Shown: in pieces, positions 11,486 through 23,361 of the stretch
Layout of the letters: every line of letters begins with the position of its first letter
How positions within the stretch are numbered: the first letter of the stretch is position 1
From: Diploptera punctata
Lineage: Eukaryota; Arthropoda; Insecta; Blattodea; Blaberidae
DNA: 64,000 bases
Direction: 5' to 3'
Assembly (NCBI GenBank): GCA_030220185.1
Contig: JASPKZ010003418.1
Location: 340,001 to 404,000 of the forward strand
Notes under the pieces: generated by a model
Seen by the model: the letters and a program-made list of their open reading frames with translations, nothing else
Told to the model about the DNA's origin: nothing
The model's database searches: none
Made by a program: the position numbers and the translations under genes

Positions 11486-12190
11486 TCTATGACTATGTTA
11501 AAATTGTTCTTCTTGAATTTCCCGTTTATTAATAGTATTTTGGAAAGGGTTAAATCATCCTTAGGAAAAGGGGATAGAGCTAATCTGTAGTATCAAATGT
11601 AACAAAAACAAAAAAAAATACCTATAAAGCATTGTGCGTATTGTAAGAACTACAACTTCAGCTGGTTCACATACCAGCCAAAAAAAGCGCCTTAAAAGAC
11701 CCTTTCTTGTGTTTGAGAGGGAACAATGTTACGTATACATGAATTATTATAGATTATTTTAATTATATCATAGATTATTTTAGTTTGATCCTTCCGGGAA
11801 ATTCTCGTATAAGACTTGAAAGCATAATAATAGTCCCTTCGATTGGTTGCTGGCCAAAAGAAGGCAAGACCAGTGATGGGGCTGCCATCTTATAGCCTCT
11901 GGTCAGGCTTTTCTGGAGAAGAAAAGAAAATAAAGGAAAGAAGAAATGGAAGAAAGGAAAGACTCCCTAGCCCTCGGATGCCCTAATAGCGTCGGGGTCG
12001 AAAAAAACAAGAGTTAACCAAGAGAGGGTAGATGGTAAAGTTAAAAGAGTGCAAAACACAAGTAAGTGGAAGAAATGTTTTGCTCAGCTTGGGCACCTTG
12101 CGGTCGCCATCCACATATCCCCTAGATGAGGACCCCTGAGGGTTATTTTATCATGACTTCCTGGAAGTTATCTGCACAATTAATAATAAT
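11486..12190. other. Mostly unassigned; short repeat near 11862
   Basis: The stretch 11862-11905 (CCAGTGATGGGGCTGCCATC ... CTCTGGTCAG) resembles 62470-62507 in the same orientation and has a tRNA-like A-box look. I find no gene in the rest. Confidence 0.35.
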
Positions 12191-12193
12191 GAT

Positions 12194-12979
12194 ATGATTA
12201 TAATTTTGGGCGATTTAAATGCGAGAATTGGTAATACTAAATTTGATACACATATAGGACCATATGGAGAGCAAACCTGTAATAGAAATGGCTTATGGTT
12301 AATTGATTTTGTCATGTTTGATCAATTCACAATAATGAACTCAGTATTTAACCACAAGGATAGTCACAAATATACATGGGAAGCCAGGGGTCTTAAATCA
12401 ATAATTGACTATGCTATATGTAATACAAAATTAGCATCTAAAGTTCTTGATACAAGAGTTTACAGAGGACCTGAAATCGAATCAGACCGTTACTTACTTG
12501 TTTGTCCAATTCGTATGCCACCGAGATGGAAAAATAAAAATAAAATTAATAATGTAAAATTTGAAAAAGTGGACTATACTTATAAAGTAAGTCTTTTCCG
12601 AGATCCCACTATTACCTGGCTATACAAATGCAGATTAGATCGTCTAGTTCAAGAAACACCGGTTGGCGAAAATATTGAAGAAGAATGGCTTGCTCTACAA
12701 AGTATTTTGACACAAGCAGCAAATGGAAGCCTGGGTATCAAAACTAAATGGAATCGAAAAAAAGGACTACTGATATGGGATGAAAACATCAAAAAAGTAA
12801 TTGGTGATAAACGTGAAGCATACAAAAGATTTCTGTCTACAAAAAAAGATGAATATAAAGTAGAGTATCATAGGAAGAGAGCCGTAGCTAAAATTGAAGT
12901 TCGCAAAAAACATAGACAAAGCTGGGAACATGATATCATGATATCACTAGGCCTCAACCAAAAATATATAAAGTTTTAA
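12194..12979 (+). pseudogene. Family-2 endonuclease C-terminal part and linker
   Basis: A 261-codon open frame. GDLNARIG (about residue 6) is the catalytic DxN motif of EEP endonucleases, SIIDYAI is the next conserved acidic motif, and SDRYLLV occupies the place of the usual SDHxLV. The catalytic His is therefore replaced. The remainder is the basic linker towards the RT. The frame is open but lacks the endonuclease N-terminus and stops at 12979. Confidence 0.8.
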
Positions 12980-13023
12980 AAAATTTAAATAATGATTCAA
13001 GAGAAAATGCACATTTAAATTGT

Positions 13024-14527
13024 ATGCCTAAAGAATCTTGGCTTAACTACTTTCATCATTTATGGACACAAAAGGATGATTTATTACAAATACCAATTTC
13101 TAATAACACTGCTTTGGAACAAATTTCTATAGATGAATTAACTGATGTTGTTAAATCATTAAAAAGTAACAAAGCTCCCGGAGAAGACCACATTAATCAA
13201 GAATTATTTAAAATTTCAACTAAAAATTTTTTATAGACAGATTTCTTATTCTCCTTAATATGATATGGGAAGGACAAGAACCACCACAAAGCTGGAACAA
13301 ATCCATTGTAATACCAATCTTCAAAAAAAGGAAGTCGCCAAATCAAAGATAACTATTGTGGAATTAGCTTGTTGAACTCTGGATATAAAATTTATGCTAA
13401 TATAGTTAAGAATAAATTGAGGAAAATTTATGAAAATATAATTGGAGAAGAGCAGAAAGGATTCAGAAAGGGTAGATCTTGTACAGATGGATTCTTTACT
13501 CTAAAACTACTATTAGAAAAGCACAAGGAATTCAATATAGAAACTCATATCGCCTTCGTTGACTTCATAAAGGCTTTTAACAAAGTAGACAGAAATATAT
13601 TACTACAAATTTTAGCGATGATAACGTTCCACAACAATATATTACTAATATCTTCAACATCTATAAAAATAATGAAATCTCTGTTAAACAAGATGGCAAA
13701 TTATCTTCTTGGGAAAAGATCAACACTGGAGTAAGACAGGGATGTGGACTTTCACCGGTGCTTTTCATTATATACATGAATAAATTAATAAATGAATGGA
13801 GGAAAATACAACGAGGATATATACCCATCAATAGGAACCTCAAACTCGATGCTATTCTTTTTGCAGACGATTAGCTCTTCTGGCACTTTCCGAAAATGAT
13901 TTGCAACGATCAATTTATAATTTACAAAAAATAGGTGCCAAATTTAATATGGAAATATCAATTAACAAAACTAAAATTATGGCATTTCATGGGAAGGACC
14001 CCATACAAAGTAAAATCTGTCTCCAGAATAAAATTTTAGAGAGATCTAATCAATTTAAATATCTTGGATATTATCTCTCTATCTGGGATGAAAAGGATAT
14101 CCCTGAAAAAGTTACTAGTTATAATAAAAGTTTAGGAATTATTAATCAAGTTATGAAACCATCCCTTGTACAAAAAAACACCAGATTACGTTTATATAAC
14201 ACTTTGGCTAGACCAGTGTTGACCTATGGTAGTGAAGCATGGACACTAAAAAAACAACATGAAAGCAGAATAACGGCTTGTGAAATGAGATTCATGCGCA
14301 GAACAGCGGGTTACACCAGATGGGATCGGAAAAGGAACACCGATATCTTAAAAGAATTGAAGACTACGCCAATTTTGGAATATATTAAACAGTACCAACT
14401 AAATTGGAAACACCATCTTGAAAGAATGAGTTCAAATCGGATCCCCAAAGCTGTTTATAATTATATACCAAGAGGACGAAGATCACTGGGCCGTCCTATG
14501 AAACGCTGGAGGGAACATTTTCTATAG
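13024..14527 (+). pseudogene. Family-2 reverse transcriptase, frameshifted
   Basis: RT blocks appear in order across frames. LKSNKAPGEDHINQELFK is near 13150 and NYCGISLLNSGYKIYANIV near 13350. QKGFRKGRSCTDGF is near 13455 and VDFIKAFNKVDR (palm Asp) near 13560. GVRQGCGLSPVLFIIYMN is near 13730 and the LFADD catalytic box near 13858, directly followed by a stop. The thumb and C-terminal part is at 13901-14527, with KTKIMAFHG, YGSEAWTLKK and RGRRSLGRPMKRWREHF. At least four frame changes or stops make it non-functional. Confidence 0.85.
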
Positions 14528-14908
14528 GATCGTAACAGACCTTGGCCTAATACTTGGAAGGAAGAAGAAGAAGATAGATTAATTTAATTATTTCATATAA
14601 AAACAGCTGGAGAAATAATAAAGCATTTAGACATATTATATATAATGATAGTATTTTGACTTATGGCAGGACAAGGCTAACTGTAAAATCTCTACTTTTA
14701 GACTATAGGAATGTTAGTATAGTTAGTCATAGCTTGTAGGTGCAGAAGCTTAGTATATAAACCTTGCAAAATAGGGTACTCGTTTCTGTTGAAGCAGTGA
14801 GATGATGGGCAAGTCTACATACCATTTTTCTTAATAAATGCCTAGGACAATTAGAAATGCCATAAAGTATTTTGATTTGTAATATTAAGTTGAGAGTGAA
14901 CAACTATA

Positions 14909-15028
14909 TTTCAATGTTAATATTATTCGATTTTAAACTTCTTAATGATGGACAAATTATATTTGAAAAAACAAATATAATTTGTCCATCATTAAGATGT
15001 TTAAAAACGAATAATATTAACATTGAAA
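14909..15028. repeat. 57-bp near-perfect hairpin
   Basis: Arms 14909-14965 and 14972-15028 pair over 57 bp with only two mismatches around an AAAAAA loop. The outer arm starts TTTCAATGTTAATATTATTC. It looks like a foldback element or a pre-miRNA-sized stem-loop. I saw no terminal duplications or ORF of interest. 14587-14908 holds nothing recognised. Confidence 0.85.
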
Positions 15029-15181
15029 GTAGCACTACTGGCTTTATAAGTAATGTGTAAATTCTCAATAAAAAGTCTTCTTAATAAAGAAGCCGTCATT
15101 TGCAAAAATCGTAGCAACGGCTCGTAGCATTTGGGGTTAGGGAATTAAGTATGTATAAGAAAAAAACACGCGAGATTGGAG

Positions 15182-15254
15182 GCCTAGGTAGCTTAGATGG
15201 AAGAGCGTTGACATAGAGAGTCAAAGGTCCTGGGTTCAAACCCCAGTCTAGGCG
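15182..15254 (+). tRNA. tRNA-like cloverleaf, AGA anticodon (tRNA-derived repeat or unusual tRNA)
   Basis: All arms pair. The acceptor is GCCTAGG/TCTAGGC (one G-U), the D stem GCTT/GAGC, the anticodon stem TTGAC/GTCAA with loop ATAGAGA, and the T stem CTGGG/CCCAG around TTCAAAC. The A box TAGCTTAGATGG and B box GGTTCAAACCC are near consensus. The loop would give anticodon AGA (Ser), but the variable loop is only five bases, whereas Ser tRNAs have a long variable arm. The sequence GCCTAGGTAGC is shared with tRNA-like units at 58.1 kb, so it is more likely the head of a tRNA-derived repeat. Confidence 0.55.
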
Positions 15255-16486
15255 TATATTTTCTTTTCAACTATATTTCAACATGTAGGCTTTACTAGAT
15301 AATTATTAGAATGTAATTTAGGGTATATTCGTAACAACATCTCTCTCTCCCTATCGAAACTCAGGAAAGTTAGAATGTAGGTTTTCTTAATATAAGCTTA
15401 GATTAGTTATTTAGGATTAGAATTGCTTAAGGTTATTGTAATCATTTTATGCTAGAAATAAAATAGTTAAATTAAGAATCCATTTATTTATGTTCGAAGA
15501 CACGTATACCTTTATAACTAATACATCCACATACTAACGCTCGGCTAGTTTCATGGTAAGTATAGCCCTAAACCGTAAAGAAACTCATGCTACCAAAACC
15601 GCTCAATTGATCCATGTCCCAAAGATCCTTTAAGCCCTAGGAAAACCTTCATTTCGTAATACATATGCTCAGATCTCATATGCAAGGGTTCAGATAACCA
15701 ATAATTGTAAGTGCCATAAAGGCAGTCTGCAACATCCATTCTTTGAGTTCAAGTCAGCCTATCTCTGACACTTGGTTGAGTTCCATCGTGGACAGAGGGC
15801 TTGATTTATCCTATTACAAATTTAACTTTATATTTTTGTCATGTACTATGCACTATTATCAAGTGAAGTACTTCGGTATGAATATAATCACCATTAAAAA
15901 AGTTATTAATGTATTTTTTTGCAAATTTAAATAATTTGTAGTTTTTATAATATTTTTGTATATTGTCATTATTTCAACTAGATATATTTTTCATATTTAC
16001 TTTAATTACTGAATGTAAGTATCTGCATAACTTGGAAATTCTTTTTTGTTCAGTTGCCAATTTCCTTGAAGCTTGGGTTTCTCTTTTCGGTTTTTAGCAT
16101 TGTGAAATTTGGAATTAAACATTTTGATTTTTAAATGAAGCTTTTTGTAACATTTATAGATTCACAATTTTGGATTTTTTATCTGTTTGAAGAAAACATG
16201 CAAGTTAGTATGAGTTAATTTAAACAGATAATGACTTTTAAATTAGTATAATTTGAAATTAAAATCACATTCATATAGGGTTTACACTGATATAAAAATT
16301 TATACATTTAAGTGTGCGTTTGTATTAAAATAGGCTAAAACAACAATAAAAAATTGAATATAATTGTTGTAGGCTGAAGCATAACATGGGAAAAAATTAT
16401 TTTATGCTGACTCAAAAACAAATAATATATATATACAAAATTAACCAAAAGAAGAATAGTGAAACTAAAACACACACTTATTTTTT
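15255..16486. other. No recognised features
   Basis: AT-rich sequence. Short open frames (for example 15743-15934) show no domain. Confidence 0.4.
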
Positions 16487-16846
16487 TCAAATGCCCCAGG
16501 TTTGTTTTTCAACATTCCTGGTTTCTCTCCTGGCATGGCGTACTTGTAACACACTTCTGAGTTTGGGGCGCCTGGAAGACGGGGTTACGTTGCCCCGATA
16601 ATATGATGGGTGATGATGATAATGGTGCCTCAGGAGAGTCCCTAAGATGAATATGAATGATGATGATTACGATGGCCATATGATTTCTGGGACCATTTGG
16701 GTCTTAAAGTTTTCCTGACATTTGTCTTATAGGTGAGGAAAAACCCCGATAAAAACCTCACCCAGAAAAACTGTCCCGACCGGGGATCAAACCCGGGCTC
16801 GCTGCGTGACAAGGCAGCACGCTACCCGGAGACCACAGCGGTGGAT
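16487..16846 (-). mobile_element. SINE-A (tRNA-derived)
   Basis: Read on the minus strand it starts with a tRNA-like head (CCGCTGTGGTCTCCGGGTAG, CCCGGGTTTGATCCCCGG as B box). It then continues with GGTGAGGTTTTTATCGGGG, TTTTCCTCACC and GACAAATGTCAGGAAAAC. It is about 360 bp. A second copy is at 23362-23731 (minus) and a shorter one at 37769 (plus). Confidence 0.8.
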
Positions 16847-18648
16847 TAAAAAACACACGAAATTAACTCATGTAATTTCAGTGACACTGCAGAATGAAAT
16901 CATATACCACATCTCAACCTGTGTTTGTCAATCGGATTCTCCTGTCACAATTAAACGGTTTTATTGAAAAAAATATCTTTCAGTATTTATGATGTTGGTA
17001 GAACCTCATATATATTGTAATGCTGCTTCGGAACACACTGGGTAATTAAATGTAACAGCTAACAATGTTTGTAGGCAGTTTACAGCTTTTATTTTTTCAA
17101 AGTTTTCAGCAGGAAAGCACACAGAATAAAAAAATTATAAATTTTGAATTTATATCACATTTAGTAGAATTCTTTTTAAATTTTGAGTAAATTGTGGATT
17201 TTGTCCGACTTTCAAATCACATTAAAAAGTAGCTTTGTAGGTCTAGAAAATTATAATACAAGAGTAAAAGTCTCTATGATTATTTTGAACTAGGGTATAT
17301 TGCATTTACAAAATATCACCACCATCCCTAGTCATTATACAACCTATGTTTATGCATCTAATGTGCCAGAATATAATGGCTGAAATTGTTATTGTCAACT
17401 ATTATATTCTACAATCTAGTTAATAATTCTGTAATTATGTATATTTATGTTGTTTATGCCACTATGAATGTTGTAAGCATCACCCCTTTCACCTGAAGCT
17501 GCAGGTGAAATATGTAGAGTGCCATATATTTATAGAATAAATATATAGTAATTTATTTTAATTTGAGTCTTTCCGTTTGATCCCAGCATGTTTTAGGAAA
17601 TATTTATTCATTTTCCTTTGTTCTATTCATGTCTACGTACATAATTGAGGCATTGACATGGCAAAGGTAGTAAGTAAAAAAAATATTTTTTTCAGATTTT
17701 TCATTGACAAGGTAGTAAGACATAATGCCAATGGCCTAGAAATGACAGTAAGTCAAAGTTTTGGGTGTTTTAGTTCCTACGAACGATGCAAGATGCATAC
17801 GTGTTAAGTATACATAGGTTGGCATGGAGATGGGAGTAAGTCATAAAACAGCCTTGTAGCTGTTACTCTGCGATCAACCATTTCTGTGTGTAAGTTTATA
17901 TTAATTTTTAGTTGTTTGTGGCAGTAATAGGTGTTGTTATTGAAACATCATGCCTCCCGAAAAGCTCCATCTCATTTCTAAAAAAGTTACATCTCAGGAA
18001 ATCTGAGAAAGCTATGAAACGTTTGAGCGATGATAGGGCAAAGGTGGGAATGATGGCGCAGTGTATAAGATGGCGCAGTCTAACATTTATCCTTAAAATC
18101 ATAAGAAAACTCGTTTTTCACTATTCGTGCCTGTGCAGTCCTAAGAGAAGGTTCTCGTGTGAAATTGTGGTGTTTGTAACGTTAAAAAAAAGAAGAAATA
18201 AATATTTTTGTGAAGAGTCATATTTTTGCTAGTTGAACAAACTTTTAAAGGATTATTGTGGGTGCAGTTTGAAAGGGACTGAATACCGTTAGAAAGGAGA
18301 TTGACATCTCTACATACAAAGGGACTTGTCCTTGTTACTAATAACATAACTTCAATGCTTATTACAAACATTTCCATCACTAGTCTATGCACAAAGATTT
18401 TTGTGTGAATCAGGAGAGATGGCGCACAGAAGGGTGGGTAGAGTTGGCGCGCCTGGGTATTTAAATGATGCTCCGCTCTCACCTAAGATAGTTTCCATTT
18501 AACTTCAGTTACGATTTTTTGTAAGTATTGTGGGGTCAAAATGATAAAAAATACAAAAATATTTATTTAAATTTCATGATAAATCAAGTACAAATATTAC
18601 GAATTATATTTTTTATAAAAATATATTCCCATTGAGAAATGCATAATA
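16847..18648. other. Largely unassigned interval
   Basis: Nothing coding is recognised. Motifs such as AGATGGCGCA and GGGTGGGTAGAG near 18040 and 18415-18452 reappear inverted near 19158-19176, suggesting remnants of Tigger-like inverted repeats. Confidence 0.35.
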
Positions 18649-18649
18649 T

Positions 18650-19123
18650 TGGTCATACATCCATCCAATATATTATTTGACTTTTTTAATGAGATCCAAT
18701 TCGATTTCAATGAGTTATTTTTAAAATTATTGTTAATAACAAATTGGGCTACAGACTTGTGCTGGTTAGAGTCACGATGGGAAAATAAATTTCCTCATGG
18801 AATTTCGGCCAATTCTCAGGAGAAAAACAAAAACTCAAAACAAAAACCACAGAGTAGACGCCATAATATATCTACATGTTCATCGACGTCATCTGAATCA
18901 TTAATTCCAATACCAGAAAGTGATGATTCCACTTCTGACAATGAAAATCAGTGTGTCGAATGTTTTCGAGCTGTATGAAGAGACAGTATCCAGAGCAGAA
19001 TGGATAAAATGTATTAAATGTACGAGATGGCTTCATGAAACTTGCTCTATATATTTAGACAAGTGCTCTTTGTGTGGAAGAATGGAAAAGAAAAAAATAA
19101 GAAAATCAAAACCGAAGTTTTAA
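18650..19123 (+). pseudogene. Tigger/pogo-like transposase C-terminus with PHD-like zinc finger
   Basis: The frame 18649-18978 carries an acidic serine-rich segment (SSTSSESLIPIPESDDSTSD) ending in NQCVECF. The finger continues in the next frame to 19123, with EWIKCIKCTRWLHETC and CSLCG. This spacing of Cys/His pairs resembles the PHD-like finger at the C-terminus of pogo/Tigger DDE transposases. A one-base frame change near 18950-18975 splits the finger. The DDE domain is not visible upstream, so this is a C-terminal remnant. A domesticated gene is less likely given the frameshift. Confidence 0.55.
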
Positions 19124-19591
19124 TGTAATTCTGCACGACTTACTGCCACAGATATCTTTGCGCCATCTTACCCACCAGGGTGGGAGAGATGGTTAAACTT
19201 AGGTATTTTTATTAAGTCAGATTTTCATTAAAACAATTATGCCATTGTTTTAAAAAGTATTTTTTTATGTTTGTAAAATAATTGTGATTATATAGTAATA
19301 ATAATAAATATATACATACCATTGCACAAAAGAGATATTGCATTTTTTACAAATGTGCGCCAACTATCCCCCCTCTACCCTAATGCTTCTTCAATAATGC
19401 CTTCAAGTGCCATATGCACCAACTATTATTTACTCCCACGTTTTACACACTCCAAGATGTTCTACAGTCGTCAGCTGTCAAACTTTAACCTTTGTATTCA
19501 TGTTGGAGATAGTAGCAAGATTTTTATGTGCTTGTGACATGAAGGTGTTGCTGGTCGTGGAGGATATGGGGTAGCTTCTTGTTTTTTAAAG

Positions 19592-20615
19592 GTGCTCACT
19601 TCCAATATAATTCAAAAGAGAAATCTGAATCTGCGGTGTGACAACTGCGCCGGCCAAAATAAAAATCGCATGGTTGTGCTCGTTTTAATCTACGCAGTTG
19701 TACACAATTTCGTTGATAACATCAATTTGAAATTTCTAGTCTCGGGGCATTCATATATGCCATGTGACCGAGATTTCGGAATCGTAGAAAAGAGGAGGAA
19801 AGTTTGAAAACCAATGATTCCTGACGAAATAGCCGATATGATTACATAAGCAAAGAATGTACAAAAATTCAGTATTGTAAAGATGACAGAGCAAGATTTC
19901 TATAATTTTGCATCGGTATGTAATACATTGTTGAATACAGCACCAATAAAGATCAGCTCTGCTTCTTGCATCAGAATTTTGAAGGATAAGTTGCCCATCA
20001 TCTTCTTGTAATCTTCTTGTAAGCCCATGTTTATTTTAACAGAGATTTGGGCGCTCTCCCCCTACAGAGAAGAATTTAAACCATACTAATTTAGATACAC
20101 TTTTTCGTATAGATGTCATTTGAGTGGTCCGTGGTCAGTGTTCCGCCTCATGCTGACATCTAGGAAACCAAGGTAGTACTAGGACGGGAAAATTCGGTAA
20201 ATTTTGCTTAGAGGCCTTTTCATGCAGACTTAAGGATCTTTTACGAGCCTGAAAATCTTCAGACTCGGGACCGACGGCTTAAAGTCCCTCCCGGAGGACT
20301 GGCTTCTTGGATTTTTCCATCCTAAAAAATCAATCGACTCCGGCCGAGTTTGAACCCGCGACCCTCGGGACCAGAGGCAATGAGCACTAGTCCACCGCGG
20401 CCGATTTAAGCTGCTCATTATAGAAATAAAAAATCGTTCAATGAAATGGAAACATGGAGAGAATACAACAATTTGAAAAAGGGTAAATCTGCCAAAAAAC
20501 ATCTCGGCAATTCATTCTCTACCACCAATAAGAAGGTCCATCATTTTGTCGATGTTGGATTACATGGACATCAAATATCATGCATTTTATCGTAATATTT
20601 GTACATCATAATGCC
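19592..20615 (+). pseudogene. Transposon-associated protein fragment (CDNCAGQNKN type)
   Basis: The frame 19592-19807 contains RCDNCAGQNKNRM and GHSYMPCDRDFGIVEKRRK. I associate these blocks with an uncharacterised, widely dispersed insect protein type of probable transposon origin (possibly the DUF7869 group; this name is from memory). The reading then breaks. Related sequence seems to resume as MTEQDFYNFASVCN near 19885 and, after a SINE at 20225-20402, as DYMDIKYHAFYRNI near 20555. It is clearly decayed. Confidence 0.45.
20225..20402 (-). mobile_element. SINE-C (tRNA-derived)
   Basis: The minus-strand head reads GGCCGCGGTGGACTAGTGCTC ending in a B box GGGTTCAAACTC, followed by a GC-rich body (CCGGAGTCGATTGATTTTTTAG region truncated here for length). 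It interrupts the protein fragment around it. Confidence 0.65.
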
Positions 20616-20858
20616 ATTTCTTACATAAATTTCATAACTTGCTTTAAACATATTTCTTAAAGCTAATATGGACGTTTTGTAAGTGTTTTGCAAATACAAT
20701 CCCTTGTTTAGCAGTGTCAAAATTGTTTTTTGCTTCCCCTGTAAAATTTGCTTTTCATGACTTACTACCTTTCCCGTGTCAACGCCTGAATTAATATTCA
20801 ACTTTTTTGCATTTGTAGTATTTGTAATGTTAATTACATCAGTCCGACATCTCCGCAA
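20571..20858 (-). other. Unrecognised 95-codon frame
   Basis: A lysine/asparagine-rich frame with no domain I know. It contains GTAGTAAGTCAT, similar to repeats of that motif at 17.66-17.84 kb, so it is probably repeat-derived. Confidence 0.25.
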
Positions 20859-21312
20859 TTTTTGTATGAATTAAATAATTTTGTAAGTTTGTTTTATATA
20901 ATTACTACTCATCTATTCAACAGCACCTGAGTTTGAGAAGATTAAGATATAATAAAGAAAATAATTGAATATTAAAATTGATAAGAAGTAACATTGCATT
21001 ATTATATCAAAAATCATTTTTCTCTCACGTAGAATACGTTTTGAAGGATATTTCCTTTATTTTCACCCAAAAATCTACTCACCTCATATTTCGCTCTCTC
21101 ACCTGGAACATATTTTTAAAGAATATTTTGTTTTATTTTCAGATAAATACTGACTCAGTTTTTGGTTGAAAATTAAAGACATTTCCTTTGAAACATATTC
21201 CAGGTTTGAGAGAAAATTACAAGGTGAGGTGCAAATAATTTATTTATGATAATTTCTTTGTTTAAATAACAAAATGTTGTATAAATTGACATATTGTTAC
21301 TTACATCAAATA

Positions 21313-21424
21313 CATCTATATTATTTTCAGCTTGTTTTGCAAAACAATCTTCATGAGATCCAATAATTAGATGCCACTGAGCTACTGCATACAGTATTAG
21401 AAAGCTCAATGCTTGTAGTTTCAT
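21313..21424 (-). CDS. Possible first exon of a secreted protein
   Basis: From ATG at 21424 the minus strand reads a hydrophobic leader (MKLQALSFLILYAVAQWHLI) of signal-peptide type, followed by GSHEDCFAKQAENN. A consensus splice donor, GATGTAAGTAAC, follows at about 21312. This is the only place in the window that looks like a host-gene exon. No downstream exon, acceptor or family could be identified, and the open frame could arise by chance in AT-rich DNA. Confidence 0.3.
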
Positions 21425-21670
21425 GTTTCGCTAACTGGAAAGTATACCTGAAAAAGTGTATATGCTATACAAATTGAATCATTTAAGTTGTAGGTTAAAA
21501 ATAATAATATCAATTTTTTTCTATAAACACTGTTCCTTTTATATTAATTTATCCTAAGTACAACAAACTCTTAGACATATTCCTCCTTTGGCTAATCTAT
21601 CGTCCAATTTTCTTTACATTCCACCAGTTTGTGATTCATACAAGTTATATATATATATATATATATATAT

Positions 21671-21804
21671 CATCATCATCATCATCATCATCATCATAGT
21701 ACATTCACGAATTTAGGCCATTTGTTGACCTGTTTCGGCCTCAAGAGAGACACCATCCAGAAGTCTTTTGAGTGGACGTCCTGGTCTTCTTCTTCCTGCA
21801 GGTT
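21671..21804 (-). mobile_element. 5'-truncated family-2 tail inserted in a (TA)n run
   Basis: An (ATC)n run (21671-21697; the GAT tail on the minus strand) is followed by about 107 bp closely matching 59.22-59.33 kb (shared GGCCATTTGTTGACCTGTTT and CTCAAGAGA). It is the last ~110 bp of family 2. It is bracketed by (TA)n at 21645-21670 and 21805-21825, as if inserted into a TA microsatellite. Confidence 0.8.
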
Positions 21805-21939
21805 GATATATATATATATATATATACACATGAAAATCGTGCAAATTAATGTGTGTGTTCTGGGAAATATTCTTTATTTAAGAATTATTAATTATTTATT
21901 AGTTATATAGGATTCCAATAGACAATCAATAAATATATA

Positions 21940-22459
21940 TATATATGTCTGTCTGTTTGTCCTTCATGCGCTGCCATACCGTTCATCCGACTGTGATGGG
22001 TTTTTTTTTTGTAAAATGTTCAGGAGTTTCTCGGGAAGGTTATAGGCTATAAGAGAGTTGTAATACTCAAGCCCGTCACCCTTAAAAATCACCCTTTGTA
22101 GAGAAAACATCTTTCTCGGAACTTTTTGGACGCATAAATGGTTTACGCTGCCTAAACCATAACGGATACGCCACATTACTCTACATAGAATTGAATATCT
22201 AAAAAAATCTACATAAAATGACCCTGAAGCATTTGTCTATCTTTTACGGATAACTCACAACAACCATTTTTGTCTTTCAGCTCGTTTATGCCAAGAAGAT
22301 CGGGATAAGTAGATTGCCAGGCAAAGCGGGTAATCAGCACGGGATATCTAAAAATAATTACGATATAAATTTATAACAATTTTCTTCTTACTTATTCAAC
22401 TAAACATAAAACACATATAATATATTTAGGTGTAGCAACGCGCGCCAGGTATTACCTAG
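21940..22459 (+). mobile_element. Helitron-like non-autonomous repeat (tentative)
   Basis: The 5' part has GTCTGTCTGTTTGTCC, GCGCTGCCATACCGTTCATC and AAGGTTATAGGCTATAAG. The 3' part ends GCGCGCCAGGTATTACCTAG followed by T. A CTAG-T terminus and this type of body are what I expect of insect Helitron derivatives. I see no clear terminal hairpin and no coding capacity. Confidence 0.4.
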
Positions 22460-23361
22460 TATGTTATGTAAAAAGGATACGGTGTATCTGTTTACTATAA
22501 GTTTTGAGATCTATAATTGGATGGTCCAGATTCAGATCCCAGATCCAAACAATTTCGCTGAATTTTTTCTTAGTCTTCAAGTAAATTATGTGTTCAAATT
22601 TAGTTAATATTATAAAATGAAAATAGTAGATTCAAAATAAATTCTTCAGCATATTGAATTTATGGTACAATAAATTTCCGTTATTTACAAAATGTACCCT
22701 TTTTTAAATCTAAGTCTTATTTATTTAGTTTTGTTACATGAAAAAATCTTACGACCTGCTAGAGTGATTTTTAAATATTGGTTTTCAGGTAAACAACATC
22801 CTAATGTTAGACTTCGCTTATTTTTTCAAAATAACTTTCTTGTTTTATTTTAATGCCATAAATCAAGTTTTGTTATACCAATAATGACATATTCCAAAAT
22901 TTAATAATAAATATATTGGTAAAACAGAAAAATAATTTTTGTGAAATATATGGTTTGGCAAGTTTTTTACAAACATTCCACAGTTTTAGTTAATACAAGT
23001 AGGCCTAAGTAAAAATGCAAACCTTTCTGTAGATTAAATTGAATTTTATTATTACTTGTGTACTGCAAGAACATACCACTTAGAAGAGTTGGCTTCTTAA
23101 TGATATTTATACTTATTTAGTTTCACTTCAAGCACTACATATTAAATTATTTCTTTATGAGACTATAACATGTGAACTCACAATAACAAGTAATTCAATA
23201 TATTACCATTTTTTCCCGGAAAGATTAATAAATCAGACATACGACCATATTGTACATGCTTCTCTGTAATATTTGTTATTTACTGATATATTATTGTTGC
23301 TAGAGATTTACAGTTAAGCTATATACAATAAAATTCCTAGAATTCATGGTTATCAGATTTT
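22460..23361. other. No recognised features
   Basis: AT-rich, without credible frames or repeats shared inside the window. Confidence 0.4.

Larger units (their letters stand above)
12191..14586 (+). mobile_element. Family-2 non-LTR retrotransposon, 5'-truncated and decayed
   Basis: It encodes the C-terminal half of an exonuclease/endonuclease/phosphatase-type (EEP) endonuclease followed by a reverse transcriptase, the layout of a single-ORF RTE-like non-LTR element. The copy begins within the endonuclease just before IILGDLNARIGNT and ends in a GAAGAAGAAGAAGATAG tail. It is the same family as the reverse-strand element at 59.2-62.4 kb and the short tail at 21.67 kb. Several frameshifts and in-frame stops separate the domains. 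No clear flanking duplication was found. Confidence 0.8.

Noticed and set aside
17912..18232. 106-codon plus-strand frame as a Tigger transposase N-terminus
   Set aside because: No CENP-B-like or DDE motif could be seen.
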